From assembly GCA_964440805.1 (NCBI GenBank), contig CAYTTR010000037.1, forward strand, positions 1-24,651: 24,651 bases of DNA, given 5' to 3'. The stretch comes from CAYTTR01 sp964440805. GTDB lineage: Bacteria > Acidobacteriota > Aminicenantia > Aminicenantales > Aminicenantaceae. The position numbers and the translations under genes were made by a program. Within the stretch, counting starts at the first letter, position 1. Each line of letters opens with the position of its first letter. Below are positions 1-7,620 of the stretch, one piece after another. The notes below the pieces were generated by a model. That model was not told the origin of the DNA. It saw only the letters and a list, made by a program, of their open reading frames with translations, and searched no databases.

Positions 1-2
1 AC

Positions 3-299
3 CATTTCCCCTTTGCCAAGCAGGGAGTTCCGGCTCTGAATGCCGGCTCCGGAGTTCAGCACATAGAAAAAGGTGAGGAATGGGGTCTGGCCCAAAAAGA
101 AAAATACATTAAGGAGAAATATCACAAACCTTCAGATGAATACGACTCAAGCTGGGATTTGGACGGTCTGCTGGATGACCTTCATATGTATTTCATGCTC
201 GGCTACCGCTTATGCATGACCGATGATTTTCCGGAATGGAAAGAAGGCAGCGAATTCAAGCTTATCAGGGAAGAAGCCATGCGGAAAGCCGCCGATTAA
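3..299 (+). CDS. M28-family zinc aminopeptidase, C-terminal fragment
   Basis: This is an open frame entering from the left edge, with 98 residues before a TAA stop. It begins HFPFAKQGVPALNAGSG and contains YHKPSDEYD followed by a W and DLDGLLDD helix. That pattern (H-F-x-F-A-x-x-G-V-P-A-L, then Y-H-x-x-x-D) is the end of the catalytic domain of M28 (aminopeptidase Y/S-like) peptidases. The His of the YHKPSD segment (residue 41 of the fragment) is the expected last zinc ligand. In the family these are exported metallo-aminopeptidases that trim peptides. The start, the signal peptide and the other metal ligands lie outside the window. The gene is convergent with the TonB receptor gene, with only 22 bases between the stops and no clear terminator hairpin. 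The family call is firm; substrate is unknown. Confidence 0.85.
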   Translation, partial: HFPFAKQGVPALNAGSGVQHIEKGEEWGLAQKEKYIKEKYHKPSDEYDSSWDLDGLLDDLHMYFMLGYRLCMTDDFPEWKEGSEFKLIREEAMRKAAD

Positions 300-321
300 A
301 CCTATCAGCCTTAAAAATCTC

Positions 322-2721
322 TCAAAAATCTGCTTCAAGAGAGAGAATAAAATTCCGGCAAGGACCGGATATTCCTGAGCTATAGGGCCTGTATCTCTGA
401 TCGGTTATATTTTCAATCCCGGCATTTATTCTTAAATTTTCCGTGATTCTGTACATGGCCTTGATATTAAGGGTGTACCAGCTGGGAGCATAAGTATTTC
501 CGTCGGCATCGGCAGCATATATTTCATATTTGCTTTTTTCTTCTTCCGGCATATCTTTATGCCTGCGTTCTCCCTGGTAAGCGGAGTATAGCTGCAAGGT
601 GAGATTGCTTATATCATAAGTAATTCTGGAAACCCCGAACCAGGGAGCAGCATGGCGGGAAGGACTGACGCTTCCATCGTCCAATTCTCCTTCTTGGTAG
701 TTGAAATCGGAGGAAAAACTGAAATCGAAAGGAAGCTTTATTTCAATTCCCGCCTGAATTCCATAGACACGGGCCGCAGCGGCATTCTGAAGAGCCTGGA
801 CCCGGCTTAATACGCCGTCATAATAAATATATTCCCGCCCGTTGAGTGTAAAATCGCGCCTGACCATGGCATTTTCAAGGGTTGTATAATAAAGGCTCAG
901 GTCGATTCTGGCCGTGTCCCCGAATACTTTGGCGGTGTTGAAATCGGCAGAATAAGCATATTCTGCTTCCAAATCCGGATTCGGCACTACCACTGCCCCC
1001 GGCTCGGAGTCAAACACTTTGCCTATATCGTCCACGTTGGGAGCTCGGAAGGCGGTGGCGAGATTGGCGCTGATGACCCATGAATCCGAAGGCCTGTAAA
1101 CTGCTCCCATACTTCCGGTCAATGATCCCTTATTGAGATGCGCTTCTGAAAAAGGGAAAGGGTAAAAAGTAGTGTCGAATTCGGTATCCAGGATATATTG
1201 ATTGTAGCGTAAGGCAGCTTGAAGTAGAAATTTATCTGAAAATTTATACTGATCGGTAATATAGGCTGCCAGGGACTGCCAGGTGGCTTGAGGATAGCGG
1301 GAGGGCCCGGGTGTTTTTAAGCCGGTGGCGATATTTTCTTCAATACCGGTTGAGGTTACATCATTCAATACATATTCCACTCCGAAATACAAAATATTCT
1401 TGGTGCCGGTTTGCTTGACAAAATCTAAATTGGCCGAATAGGCCTCCACTTCTTCTATTCTTATATGCTTTTCCTCGCTGTTTAAGGAGCGGTCTATCCG
1501 GCTTTCTTCAAAGGACTGCAGGGCCAGGCGAACGGTCATTTGATCGTAAACGGCATTGGGGCTGCTTTGGGTGATACTCAGATTGTTCATCATCCACTTT
1601 TGGGGGCCGTATTTCCATTCCGCATAACGGGGCAAACCGTTCCTGGTCCGGTTGTGGCGGTCGTACCGTCCGAAGGGAGAAGTCTCGGAATAGTGAAAAC
1701 CGTACTGGAAATCCCATTGTTCATTGGGCATAAAACGAATTTTCTGCATTAGATTTTTCTGAGAATAGGCTGAAGGGATTTGAAGCTGGGGGTCATCCTG
1801 CATAATAACTCTGTCCACTCCGTCCTGACGCTGGACATAAAACAGTTTCAGGTAATCGTCCGGTCCGTGACTGCCCTGGTGCAGGTGGTCATAATCAAAG
1901 GAGCTTATACTGGTAACCAAAGCCCATTTTTTCCAGCCTGCGTTTATGTCGAAATGTCCTGTCTTTTCGTTGTTGGCCGATGAGTGGCGGGCAACCGCTT
2001 TACCGGTTATCAAGGGCTCATCGGAAAGGGAAAACTGAGGCATCAGGGTTTGAAAACTCATTACCCCGCCGATGGCGTCACTCCCGTAAATTATGGAGCC
2101 GGGGCCGAAAAACACTTCTGTTTTCTCTAAGGAAAAGGGGTCCAGAGAGATGACGTTTTGAATGTTTCCTCCCCGGAAAATGGCAGTATTCATTCTGACT
2201 CCATCTACAGAATAAAGTAAGCGGTTAGTGGCAAATCCCCTTATCATGGGGCTGCCGCCGGCCTGCTGGCTTTTTTGGATGAAAACCCTGCCCGAAACAC
2301 TCAATATATCTGCCGCTGTTTGGGGGCTTTGCAGAGCCACTTCAACCGGAAAAATGGAAACGATTTGAGAGGGGACATCGCTTGAAGTTTGCCGCCAGCG
2401 GGTAGCCGAAACTACTACTTCATGGATATTTATGGGTTTAGGCTGCAGAAAAAGCTCAAAAGATAACTCTTGAAGCTCAGCATAACTTTTAACTGCGGTT
2501 TCATAACCGAGTCTGCGGATTACGATTACCTCTGCCTCTTTAAAAGCGGAAATATCCGCCTTTCCTTGGGCATCTGTTTTGGCAGATGCTTTGGGATTTT
2601 CGCTTGTAAGCGAAACCAATTCAACAGGCTCTTTGGTTTCTTTATCTTTAACTGTTACTATCTGGGCGTAGGCACTAAAAGAAAGTCCCAGCAACAGCAA
2701 TATGAGACACAGCTTTTTCAT
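322..2721 (-). CDS. TonB-dependent outer-membrane receptor
   Basis: The 799-residue protein has a signal peptide (residues 1-19, ending SAYA before Q20) and a carboxypeptidase-regulatory-like beta-sandwich (about 21-95). The motif EVVVSATR (101-108), typical of the start of the plug domain, comes next. The plug (about 110-225) includes RGFATNRLLYSVDGVRMN and EVFFGPGSIIYGSDAIGGV. The rest is a long beta-barrel ending in an aromatic strand, FILSLEADF. Such receptors bind a scarce ligand at the outer membrane and import it with energy from TonB-ExbB-ExbD. The plug resembles receptors annotated for heme or siderophores, but the ligand cannot be read from sequence. No TonB system, periplasmic binding protein or SusD-like partner is in the window. 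Upstream is a long structured intergenic region, but I could not match it to a cobalamin riboswitch. Confidence 0.93.
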   Translation of the reverse strand: MKKLCLILLLLGLSFSAYAQIVTVKDKETKEPVELVSLTSENPKASAKTDAQGKADISAFKEAEVIVIRRLGYETAVKSYAELQELSFELFLQPKPINIHEVVVSATRWRQTSSDVPSQIVSIFPVEVALQSPQTAADILSVSGRVFIQKSQQAGGSPMIRGFATNRLLYSVDGVRMNTAIFRGGNIQNVISLDPFSLEKTEVFFGPGSIIYGSDAIGGVMSFQTLMPQFSLSDEPLITGKAVARHSSANNEKTGHFDINAGWKKWALVTSISSFDYDHLHQGSHGPDDYLKLFYVQRQDGVDRVIMQDDPQLQIPSAYSQKNLMQKIRFMPNEQWDFQYGFHYSETSPFGRYDRHNRTRNGLPRYAEWKYGPQKWMMNNLSITQSSPNAVYDQMTVRLALQSFEESRIDRSLNSEEKHIRIEEVEAYSANLDFVKQTGTKNILYFGVEYVLNDVTSTGIEENIATGLKTPGPSRYPQATWQSLAAYITDQYKFSDKFLLQAALRYNQYILDTEFDTTFYPFPFSEAHLNKGSLTGSMGAVYRPSDSWVISANLATAFRAPNVDDIGKVFDSEPGAVVVPNPDLEAEYAYSADFNTAKVFGDTARIDLSLYYTTLENAMVRRDFTLNGREYIYYDGVLSRVQALQNAAAARVYGIQAGIEIKLPFDFSFSSDFNYQEGELDDGSVSPSRHAAPWFGVSRITYDISNLTLQLYSAYQGERRHKDMPEEEKSKYEIYAADADGNTYAPSWYTLNIKAMYRITENLRINAGIENITDQRYRPYSSGISGPCRNFILSLEADF

Positions 2722-2730
2722 TTTATTTTT

Positions 2731-2750
2731 TGCTCCTTTCTGCTCCTTTC
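2731..2750 (-). promoter_or_regulatory. Tandemly duplicated ribosome-binding site of the TonB receptor gene
   Basis: Read on the minus strand, the decamer GAAAGGAGCA occurs twice head to tail just before the receptor start codon. The proximal GGAG is 11 bases from the ATG and the distal copy is 10 bases further away. The proximal copy is the likely functional Shine-Dalgarno site. The duplication looks like a recent slippage event. Confidence 0.6.
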
Positions 2751-2809
2751 ATCTATTTTGGCGAAGGATAAGGCAAAGCCGAGTGATGCGGTCATCTCAA
2801 AATAGCCCG

Positions 2810-2845
2810 GGAAAGCCAGAATGAAGCACCTCCCATTGGCTTTCC
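2810..2845. repeat. Inverted repeat with 9-bp perfect arms upstream of the TonB receptor gene
   Basis: GGAAAGCCA (2810-2818) and TGGCTTTCC (2837-2845) are perfect complements separated by 18 bases, so either strand can fold into a hairpin. No T-run follows on either strand, so it is not an obvious rho-independent terminator. It lies between the receptor gene and the larger REP-like pair, and its right arm overlaps the outer arms of that structure. Confidence 0.6.
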
Positions 2846-2983
2846 TCACGCCTCATCGCGAGGCTGGGAGGCAATCGCGGCGATCCCAGTATTAAAAACG
2901 GGAAGGATAACGTGAGGCACTACAGGGAGCCTTTACTGCACTCCAATGGGATCACCACGCTCGCTTGGCTCGCTTGTGATGAC
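2832..2983. repeat. REP-like pair of related units in opposite orientation
   Basis: Two copies of a roughly 39-base unit face each other. One is at 2852-2890 (TCATCGCGAGG... GGCGATCCCA). The other is on the minus strand at about 2944-2983 (TCATCACAAGCG... GGTGATCCCA). They resemble the TCATTGCGAGG...GCAATCTC dispersed repeats seen in many bacterial genomes. Outer arms CCCATTGG (2832-2839) with CCAATGGG (2943-2950) and inner arms CCTCACG (2844-2850) with CGTGAGG (2911-2917) make the whole block an imperfect palindrome. It is non-coding: the open frames across it have no recognisable protein features. The block is G+C-rich compared with the DNA to its right. Confidence 0.6.
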
Positions 2984-3213
2984 CGTGCGTTTTCTAATTA
3001 AATCTTGGGGGAGGTGAGGGAGGCTGAATGATAAATTGAGAATATTTAATGTATATTTGCCCTTTAGATAACTTTCCGGAAGACAAGACGAGCCGGTTTT
3101 GGTAAATAGATTCATTAAGACTAAAAAATAACCGATAAAACGGTTTGAGTCAACTATCTAATATATGATATATTCACTATTTCTTCCTGATTTTTGATTT
3201 CCAGCTTGACTAT

Positions 3214-3372
3214 ATGTACATGGAAGTAGAATGGGATAGCAAGAAAGCTGTTTCCAATCTCAAAAAGCATAGAGTAGATTTTGCAGATGCTGTGGCTGCA
3301 TTATGTTGCCACAGCCAACGCGCAGTCAATGATGAGCTTTATATAGATTTAGGCTCGGTTTTCTTCCCTTGA
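3214..3372 (+). pseudogene. Decayed BrnT-type toxin gene
   Basis: A 52-codon frame starts MYMEVEWDSKKAVSNLKKH and continues RVDFADAVAAL. This matches the conserved N-terminus of BrnT ribonuclease toxins (M-x-x-x-W-D-x-x-K-A-x-x-N-x-x-K-H-x-V-x-F). The true start may be the second ATG at 3220. The frame then keeps something like the E-x-Y-I-x-L-G strand but lacks the middle loop. It ends at about 52 residues, against about 90 for the family, losing the C-terminal strands and the R-x-I-S-A-R segment. Its last 24 bases overlap the 3' end of the convergent PilZ gene. No BrnA antitoxin follows. TTGAC and the palindrome ATGTACAT sit at its start and could be the old promoter/operator. This is most likely a truncated, non-functional remnant. 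Confidence 0.65.
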
Positions 3373-3753
3373 GTATTTCTCTTCTAATTCTTTTATTTTC
3401 TCCAGGAGTGCAGGGGAGTTGTCTCCCTTTTTGTTTCCGTAAGAGTTGAATTGAATTCCGATCTGGTACTTATAATTTTGAGTGGGGCTTAGAGATTTCC
3501 ACATAACTCGGCCGTTAAACTCTACAGGGGAGCTATAATCAGGTACATTCAGGGTTAACTGTATTTTGCTGTTAATTTTTTGGGATTTATTGGAAAGCAA
3601 TCTCATTCCCCCTCGGCTGACCTCAATGACAGGACAATTTTCTTCGCTAAATTTTTTAGTAATAGAAAAAAATTTTGGTTTTTTGTAGCTGACTGTAGCT
3701 CCGTCAATTTTTAACCGACTACATTCTCTTCTTTCTATTCCTTTATTTTCCAT
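3349..3753 (-). CDS. PilZ-domain protein (probable c-di-GMP effector)
   Basis: The 134-residue soluble protein has the PilZ pattern: an R-x-x-x-R arm (R9 and R13 in ERRECSRLKI), then VIEVSRGGMRLL (42-53) in the position of D/N-x-S-x-x-G. It continues with the beta-barrel strands VEFNGRVMWKS and YQIGIQF and ends in a charged helix. In the second motif the usual D/N is Glu44, while S46 and G49 are kept, so c-di-GMP binding is likely but not certain. Single-domain PilZ proteins usually pass on the c-di-GMP level to motility or exopolysaccharide machinery, which fits the neighbouring locus. The start is supported by AGGGGG a few bases before the ATG. The upstream region contains a short GAGC-AATC-GCTC hairpin of unknown role. 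Its 3' end overlaps the BrnT remnant. Confidence 0.8.
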   Translation of the reverse strand: MENKGIERRECSRLKIDGATVSYKKPKFFSITKKFSEENCPVIEVSRGGMRLLSNKSQKINSKIQLTLNVPDYSSPVEFNGRVMWKSLSPTQNYKYQIGIQFNSYGNKKGDNSPALLEKIKELEEKYSREENRA

Positions 3754-3827
3754 TTGACCCCCTATAGCAAATTTTTTAGTCTCCTTCTCGAGCGATTGCT
3801 CCTAGCTTATCATATTTATGAAGAAAA

Positions 3828-5489
3828 TCAAGAATTCTTTTTAGTTGGGAACATCCTTTGTAACTCCTTAAATAAATCATCATTTTCATATTCATATGCT
3901 CCTATATCTGGGGAGTAGTCATGGTAGGCTAAGCTTATATTCTGACCTAAATTCCAGATAAGAGGCCTATCCACAATTATAATATTATTCTCATAATCTA
4001 CTTCTACTACCAAAGCTGTCTGATTGTCTCCTTCCAGTTGAATAGTATCCCCTTCTATTATTCCCCAGCCGTCCATGAAGTAACCAGCATCTTCCACATA
4101 GATATTGGTTCCACTTCCTTGACTGGTGGTTTGAGTTAGAAAGACACCTGCGTTAATCAGGGGGGAAAAAGGCTGGAGATGAAGATCTCTTTCCTTTTCA
4201 TCCTGAAACATGGGGTTGAAAGAGAGATTATCTTTCCATAAATTGGGGTATTCACTCTGGAGATAAGAATGACTTACTTCCCCATCTGGATAATAGTAAA
4301 TTAAATTACCCATTATATTATTACTTATGTAATAATTATTCCGAGGAGTATCTGTAATCAGCTCATGAATTTCGTAATCTCTATTCATGTAGAAAATATT
4401 ATTCTTGAGCACGTTATCATTAACTGAACCCTTACAGTTAGAGAAGAGAGCCATATAATTTTTGTAGAAGGTATTGTTATATATCCGGTTATGATTAGCC
4501 AAAGAAGACCGGTCTTCTTTGGATTCCAGACAAAAAGAGCCGTTGTTGATCATGACGTTGTGACGGATGATATTGTGAGATGCTCCAAGTTGAATGGCTC
4601 TATGATATTGTCTGGCTGCTAACCTATCTTTTTCAGAACCACAATCATTTTCCAGATGTTTTTCACCCGAATCTAAGATAATATTTCCCTCGACAAGAGT
4701 ATGATGAGCGTTAGTATAAACGATAATTGCTGTGTGATAATAATTATGGAAAACGTTATTTCTGATTATATTATGATGGGTGGGATAGCTTCTTCCTTCA
4801 AGTTCAATAGCAGCATGGGGACCATAGATAAATTTGTTTCCCTGGAATAAATTGTAAGCTGCCCCAGAAGAGCACTGGATTAAGTTGTCAGGCCGGCATT
4901 TACCTTTTAAGGTGTTGTTGAGGATTCTGTTGAAATGGGAGTGCCCTTCTCTTCCTACATCTCCACCCATGAAGATACCAGCCCATCCGCTGGTGCATTC
5001 TTCCATATGACAATTTTTAATGGTGTTGTGAGTAGAAGGTTCAAACCGCATGTACACCCAGTATTTGGTGTTACAGATGGTCAGGCCGTCGATGATGATG
5101 TAGTGTTTGTTCCGCAGGTCAACCCCTATAGTTACGTCTGAAATGATTACTTTATCTTTTTGATACCGGGCATAAGTAATAGGTTTTCCGGGTTTTCCTG
5201 AGCGTTGAGGATTTATAGTCTGGTTATAGGTTCCGGCTATGATGTAAACTGTGTCTCCGGGGATTAAGGTTTTATTAGCTTTGTTGATAGTCTTCCAGGC
5301 GGTTTGAGGGGAAAGACCGTTATTTTCGTCCTGTCCTTCCTTTCCATTCAGGTAATACACATCAGCACATAAAAGAATAGGAGAAAGGAATAGAATTACA
5401 GCTATAATCAGGGAAAATTGTCTTGTTTTTTGGATAAATGAGGCAAAGAAAATGGATAATTGGTGAATTTTATTAACTTGGTTAATCAT
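3828..5489 (-). CDS. Exported right-handed parallel beta-helix protein
   Basis: The 553-residue protein has a hydrophobic export segment (about 26-42, FSLIIAVILFLSPILLC) preceded by an unusually long N-tail of about 25 residues. It then carries a DUF1565-like opening, VYYLNGKEGQDENNGLSPQTAWKTI, with GDTVYIIAGTYNQ. Many short Asn-rich turns follow, as expected of a pectate-lyase-like beta-helix (for example NHNRIYNNTFYKNY, HNIIRNNVFHNYYHT). The end, PDIGAYEYEND, is common in this family. Such proteins bind, cleave or epimerise polysaccharides in the periplasm or at the surface; no catalytic residues can be assigned safely. It lies head-to-head with the polysaccharide locus, so a role in processing that polymer is plausible. 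No Shine-Dalgarno site is visible before the ATG, and there is no other Met before the hydrophobic segment. Confidence 0.8.
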   Translation of the reverse strand: MINQVNKIHQLSIFFASFIQKTRQFSLIIAVILFLSPILLCADVYYLNGKEGQDENNGLSPQTAWKTINKANKTLIPGDTVYIIAGTYNQTINPQRSGKPGKPITYARYQKDKVIISDVTIGVDLRNKHYIIIDGLTICNTKYWVYMRFEPSTHNTIKNCHMEECTSGWAGIFMGGDVGREGHSHFNRILNNTLKGKCRPDNLIQCSSGAAYNLFQGNKFIYGPHAAIELEGRSYPTHHNIIRNNVFHNYYHTAIIVYTNAHHTLVEGNIILDSGEKHLENDCGSEKDRLAARQYHRAIQLGASHNIIRHNVMINNGSFCLESKEDRSSLANHNRIYNNTFYKNYMALFSNCKGSVNDNVLKNNIFYMNRDYEIHELITDTPRNNYYISNNIMGNLIYYYPDGEVSHSYLQSEYPNLWKDNLSFNPMFQDEKERDLHLQPFSPLINAGVFLTQTTSQGSGTNIYVEDAGYFMDGWGIIEGDTIQLEGDNQTALVVEVDYENNIIIVDRPLIWNLGQNISLAYHDYSPDIGAYEYENDDLFKELQRMFPTKKNS

Positions 5490-5556
5490 AGTTCTTTATT
5501 TATTGTTAATTGTTGAAGAAGTAAGGAGATAGGTAAATCGCCTATGCAGGTGAATT

Positions 5557-5592
5557 TAGGGGTGAAATTTCCTGTCTTTTTTTTCACCCCTA
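5557..5592. repeat. 11-bp perfect inverted repeat between divergent genes
   Basis: TAGGGGTGAAA (5557-5567) and TTTCACCCCTA (5582-5592) are perfect complements around a 14-base pyrimidine-rich loop. It sits in the 222-base region between the beta-helix gene and the first gene of the polysaccharide locus. A second small inverted repeat, ATAGG-N7-CCTAT, lies about 20 bases to its left. No T-run follows on either strand. It may be a regulator-binding site or RNA structure for one of the divergent transcripts. The rest of the region is AT-rich with no clear promoter boxes. Confidence 0.5.
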
Positions 5593-5611
5593 TCTACTAA
5601 TCCCTATAGAT

Positions 5612-5629
5612 AATTCAAAATTCAAAAAT
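5612..5629. repeat. AT-rich AATTCAAAA-type dispersed repeat
   Basis: A short run of AATTCAAAATTCAAAAAT lies before the first plus-strand gene. It belongs to the same low-complexity family found at 7305-7372, 18059-18105, 20503-20562 and 22102-22115. Confidence 0.6.
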
Positions 5630-5711
5630 CATAAATCTAAATGATTAATATTAATTAAAAACCAAAATTGTTGGACAAAGAAGAAGGGAAATAATATGCT
5701 TATTTTTAAAA

Positions 5712-7319
5712 ATGAACGCAGGACAGTATTCATCAGGAAAATCAAAAAATGCGCTCATAGCTATAATTATTATCCTGGTTATTAGTTCTGTTTTTTGGGT
5801 TTGGTTCGGCCTAACCCAAAAGAGCATAGATGAGGATGAAGGCATCTCTATCCTCTCTGCACAGGGAGTTTTAGAACACGGTTATCCTCTTCTCCCCTCT
5901 GGTTTTCTTTATCATAGAGGCTACTTTCCTGCTTATATTTTAGCTGGTTCAATAGGTATTTTGGGTCTAAATGACTTCTCCATTATTCTTCCCGGTGTGC
6001 TTTTTGCTCTGGGCTCTCTCTGGCTAACTTTTCTTTTTGGCAAAAACGTTTTAGGCAACTCTTGGCTGGGAGTAGGAGCAGCAGCCTTATTAATTACCCT
6101 TCAAATCACTACTTACTCTGCTACAAGTCCCAGGATGTATATATTCCTTCAATTTTTCAGTCTTCTATTCATCTACTTTGGTTATTTCTGGTTTACCACC
6201 CAAAAGTATAAATATCTTGTTTTAGCTGGATTATCTGTGTTGGCTTCAATATTCAGCCACAGACTGGGAGGTTCATTGATATTTTCTCTTCCTCTGTTTA
6301 CTTTTTTAAGTAGCTGGTTCACCAGAAAAAAATTAAGATCAATTTTTGGATTCAAACAAGCTGCGGTCTATGGTCTGGTTTTATTGGGAATTCTATATCT
6401 CTTCGTTTACACACCCCCAAATGTAGTTAAGCCTGTAGCCGTCCATGGTGGAGAAATTAATCATTTTGTGGGGATTAATTTTAATTTTGTCCAGTTGAGT
6501 CGGGGACTTTACCAGCTGGAGAGTGTTTTTCCTTTTTCTTTTCCTTTTATTTTCTTGATCCCTTTAGTCCTGATAAAGGCTGTGAATAACAAAAATTTTG
6601 GATTAGTGTTTACTATTTTTATGTATGTTTTTAGCCTGGTTCCTGTTCTTGTCTTCCTCCATCTGACCAAAACTCGCTACTGGATGTTCATCCTCCCTTT
6701 GTCCGCTCTGCTTCTCTGTGTTCTTATCTCTGAAGCACTTCAAGCAGTCAAAGCAGTGGTTAGGGGAGATTTATCGCCCGGTTATTACTATCCTAAATTG
6801 GTGCTCATCTTAATAGGAGTGGGAATACTGGTCTATGGAGGGCTGAATACAGGCCTTCTCTCTTCACGGTACCGAGCTCACAGTGTAGAAGCTTTCCAAG
6901 CGGCATACGGAAATCCCTGCCAGAGCGAAGAATGCCATCCCCAGATAGAGAAAATTTATAAACTACTTAAACCCGGGATAAAACCGCAGGATTTTATCGT
7001 CTCTACTAATCCCTGGGTAAGCCGCTACTATTTAGGACGGGTGGATGGATTTTTAAGAGAGAAAAAGACAGGAAGAAGGGAGGATGATTTTTCTGCTTTT
7101 GAGAAAGAAAAAGATGAATACCTGGGGATTCCTCTGATAGACCGGATATCAAAACTTCAGGGATTGTTAGAGAAATACAACCGGGTTTGGGTGTTTGTTG
7201 ACTACAAAAAAAAAGAGTTTGTGAGCCAGAGGGTAATTAATTTTTTGGAGCACAACTTAGACCAGCAATATTATCAGTTCCTCATCGTCTATCAAAATAG
7301 TTCAAAAATTCAAAATTAA
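5712..7319 (+). CDS. GT-C fold membrane glycosyltransferase (GT39/ArnT-like)
   Basis: The 535-residue polytopic protein has a first membrane segment at about 14-34, then an acidic loop (QKSIDEDEGISI, 38-47). The acidic pair matches the D/E-D/E motif that GT-C enzymes place in their first extracytoplasmic loop. Around ten further hydrophobic helices follow, with a soluble C-terminal tail from about residue 400. The family (PMT, ArnT and relatives) uses lipid-phosphate sugars on the outer face of the inner membrane, so the likely role is adding a side sugar to the lipid-linked or polymerised glycan. The ATG at 5712 is chosen because the earlier ATG at 5696, which has the better purine tract (AAGAAGGGAA), is out of frame and ends after 29 codons. 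The last residues (SSKIQN) are encoded by an AT-rich repeat unit. Confidence 0.8.
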   Translation: MNAGQYSSGKSKNALIAIIIILVISSVFWVWFGLTQKSIDEDEGISILSAQGVLEHGYPLLPSGFLYHRGYFPAYILAGSIGILGLNDFSIILPGVLFALGSLWLTFLFGKNVLGNSWLGVGAAALLITLQITTYSATSPRMYIFLQFFSLLFIYFGYFWFTTQKYKYLVLAGLSVLASIFSHRLGGSLIFSLPLFTFLSSWFTRKKLRSIFGFKQAAVYGLVLLGILYLFVYTPPNVVKPVAVHGGEINHFVGINFNFVQLSRGLYQLESVFPFSFPFIFLIPLVLIKAVNNKNFGLVFTIFMYVFSLVPVLVFLHLTKTRYWMFILPLSALLLCVLISEALQAVKAVVRGDLSPGYYYPKLVLILIGVGILVYGGLNTGLLSSRYRAHSVEAFQAAYGNPCQSEECHPQIEKIYKLLKPGIKPQDFIVSTNPWVSRYYLGRVDGFLREKKTGRREDDFSAFEKEKDEYLGIPLIDRISKLQGLLEKYNRVWVFVDYKKKEFVSQRVINFLEHNLDQQYYQFLIVYQNSSKIQN

Positions 7320-7372
7320 AACCCAAAATAAGAATAATATTTTTGAATTTTGACCTTTAAACTTTGAATTCA
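7305..7372. repeat. AT-rich repeat forming a hairpin across the 3' end of the GT-C gene
   Basis: AAAATTCAAAA (7305-7315) and TTTTGAATTTT (7341-7351) are perfect 11-bp complements around 25 bases that include the gene's TAA stop (7317-7319). The repeat continues with TTTTGACC and ACTTTGAATT. It may serve as a weak terminator, but there is no G+C core. Confidence 0.6.
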
Positions 7373-7386
7373 TCTAGTCTTTAGAG

Positions 7387-7565
7387 GTGAATAGAAAGAC
7401 AGAAAAATCATCCCCTCCTTCATCTCCAGAGGTATTTACTTTCTGGGATCACGTGTATAATAATGAGCTTCAAAAAGTTTTCTCTATTGGCTAACTAACC
7501 CGCAGGAGATAATTGGTCATTTAAGAGAAAGTGAGACAAGGGTAAGCTTTGAGCGTAGGCTCTGA
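7387..7565 (+). pseudogene. Possible frameshifted remnant of a short coding region
   Basis: In the 301-base gap between two glycosyltransferase genes, a frame starting at GTG 7387 reads to TAA 7492 and ends FWDHVYNNELQKVFSIG. A second frame overlaps it from 7488 and reads WLTNPQEIIGHLRESE onward to a TGA at 7563. The joined peptide looks protein-like in composition. A single lost base in the ATTGG run at about 7487 would connect the two. I do not recognise the family (a methyltransferase fragment was considered, without support). This could be chance reading in an otherwise non-coding spacer. Confidence 0.3.
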
Positions 7566-7620
7566 AGAAACCTAATTATTTGGTTTCAACGGCGGTAGCT
7601 TATCTAAATTCAAAGTACAA

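Noticed and set aside
2730..2990. Cobalamin riboswitch upstream of the TonB receptor gene
   Set aside because: The region is structured, but I could not find the B12-box or the other conserved segments; the inverted repeats explain the structure better.
2933..3115. 60-residue minus-strand open frame
   Set aside because: It runs through the REP-like unit, has no family features and no ribosome-binding site.
3130..3174. Short palindromes AACCG-N6-CGGTT and AATATATGATATATT before the BrnT remnant
   Set aside because: They are too short or too AT-rich to separate from chance and have no T-run or adjoining promoter.
5490..5711. c-di-GMP or other riboswitch in the divergent spacer
   Set aside because: Only simple inverted repeats are visible; none of the conserved riboswitch core sequences could be matched.
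5696..5785. 29-codon upstream open frame before the GT-C gene
   Set aside because: It has a good purine tract but overlaps the real gene out of frame, and the peptide has no recognisable character; a leader-peptide role cannot be supported.
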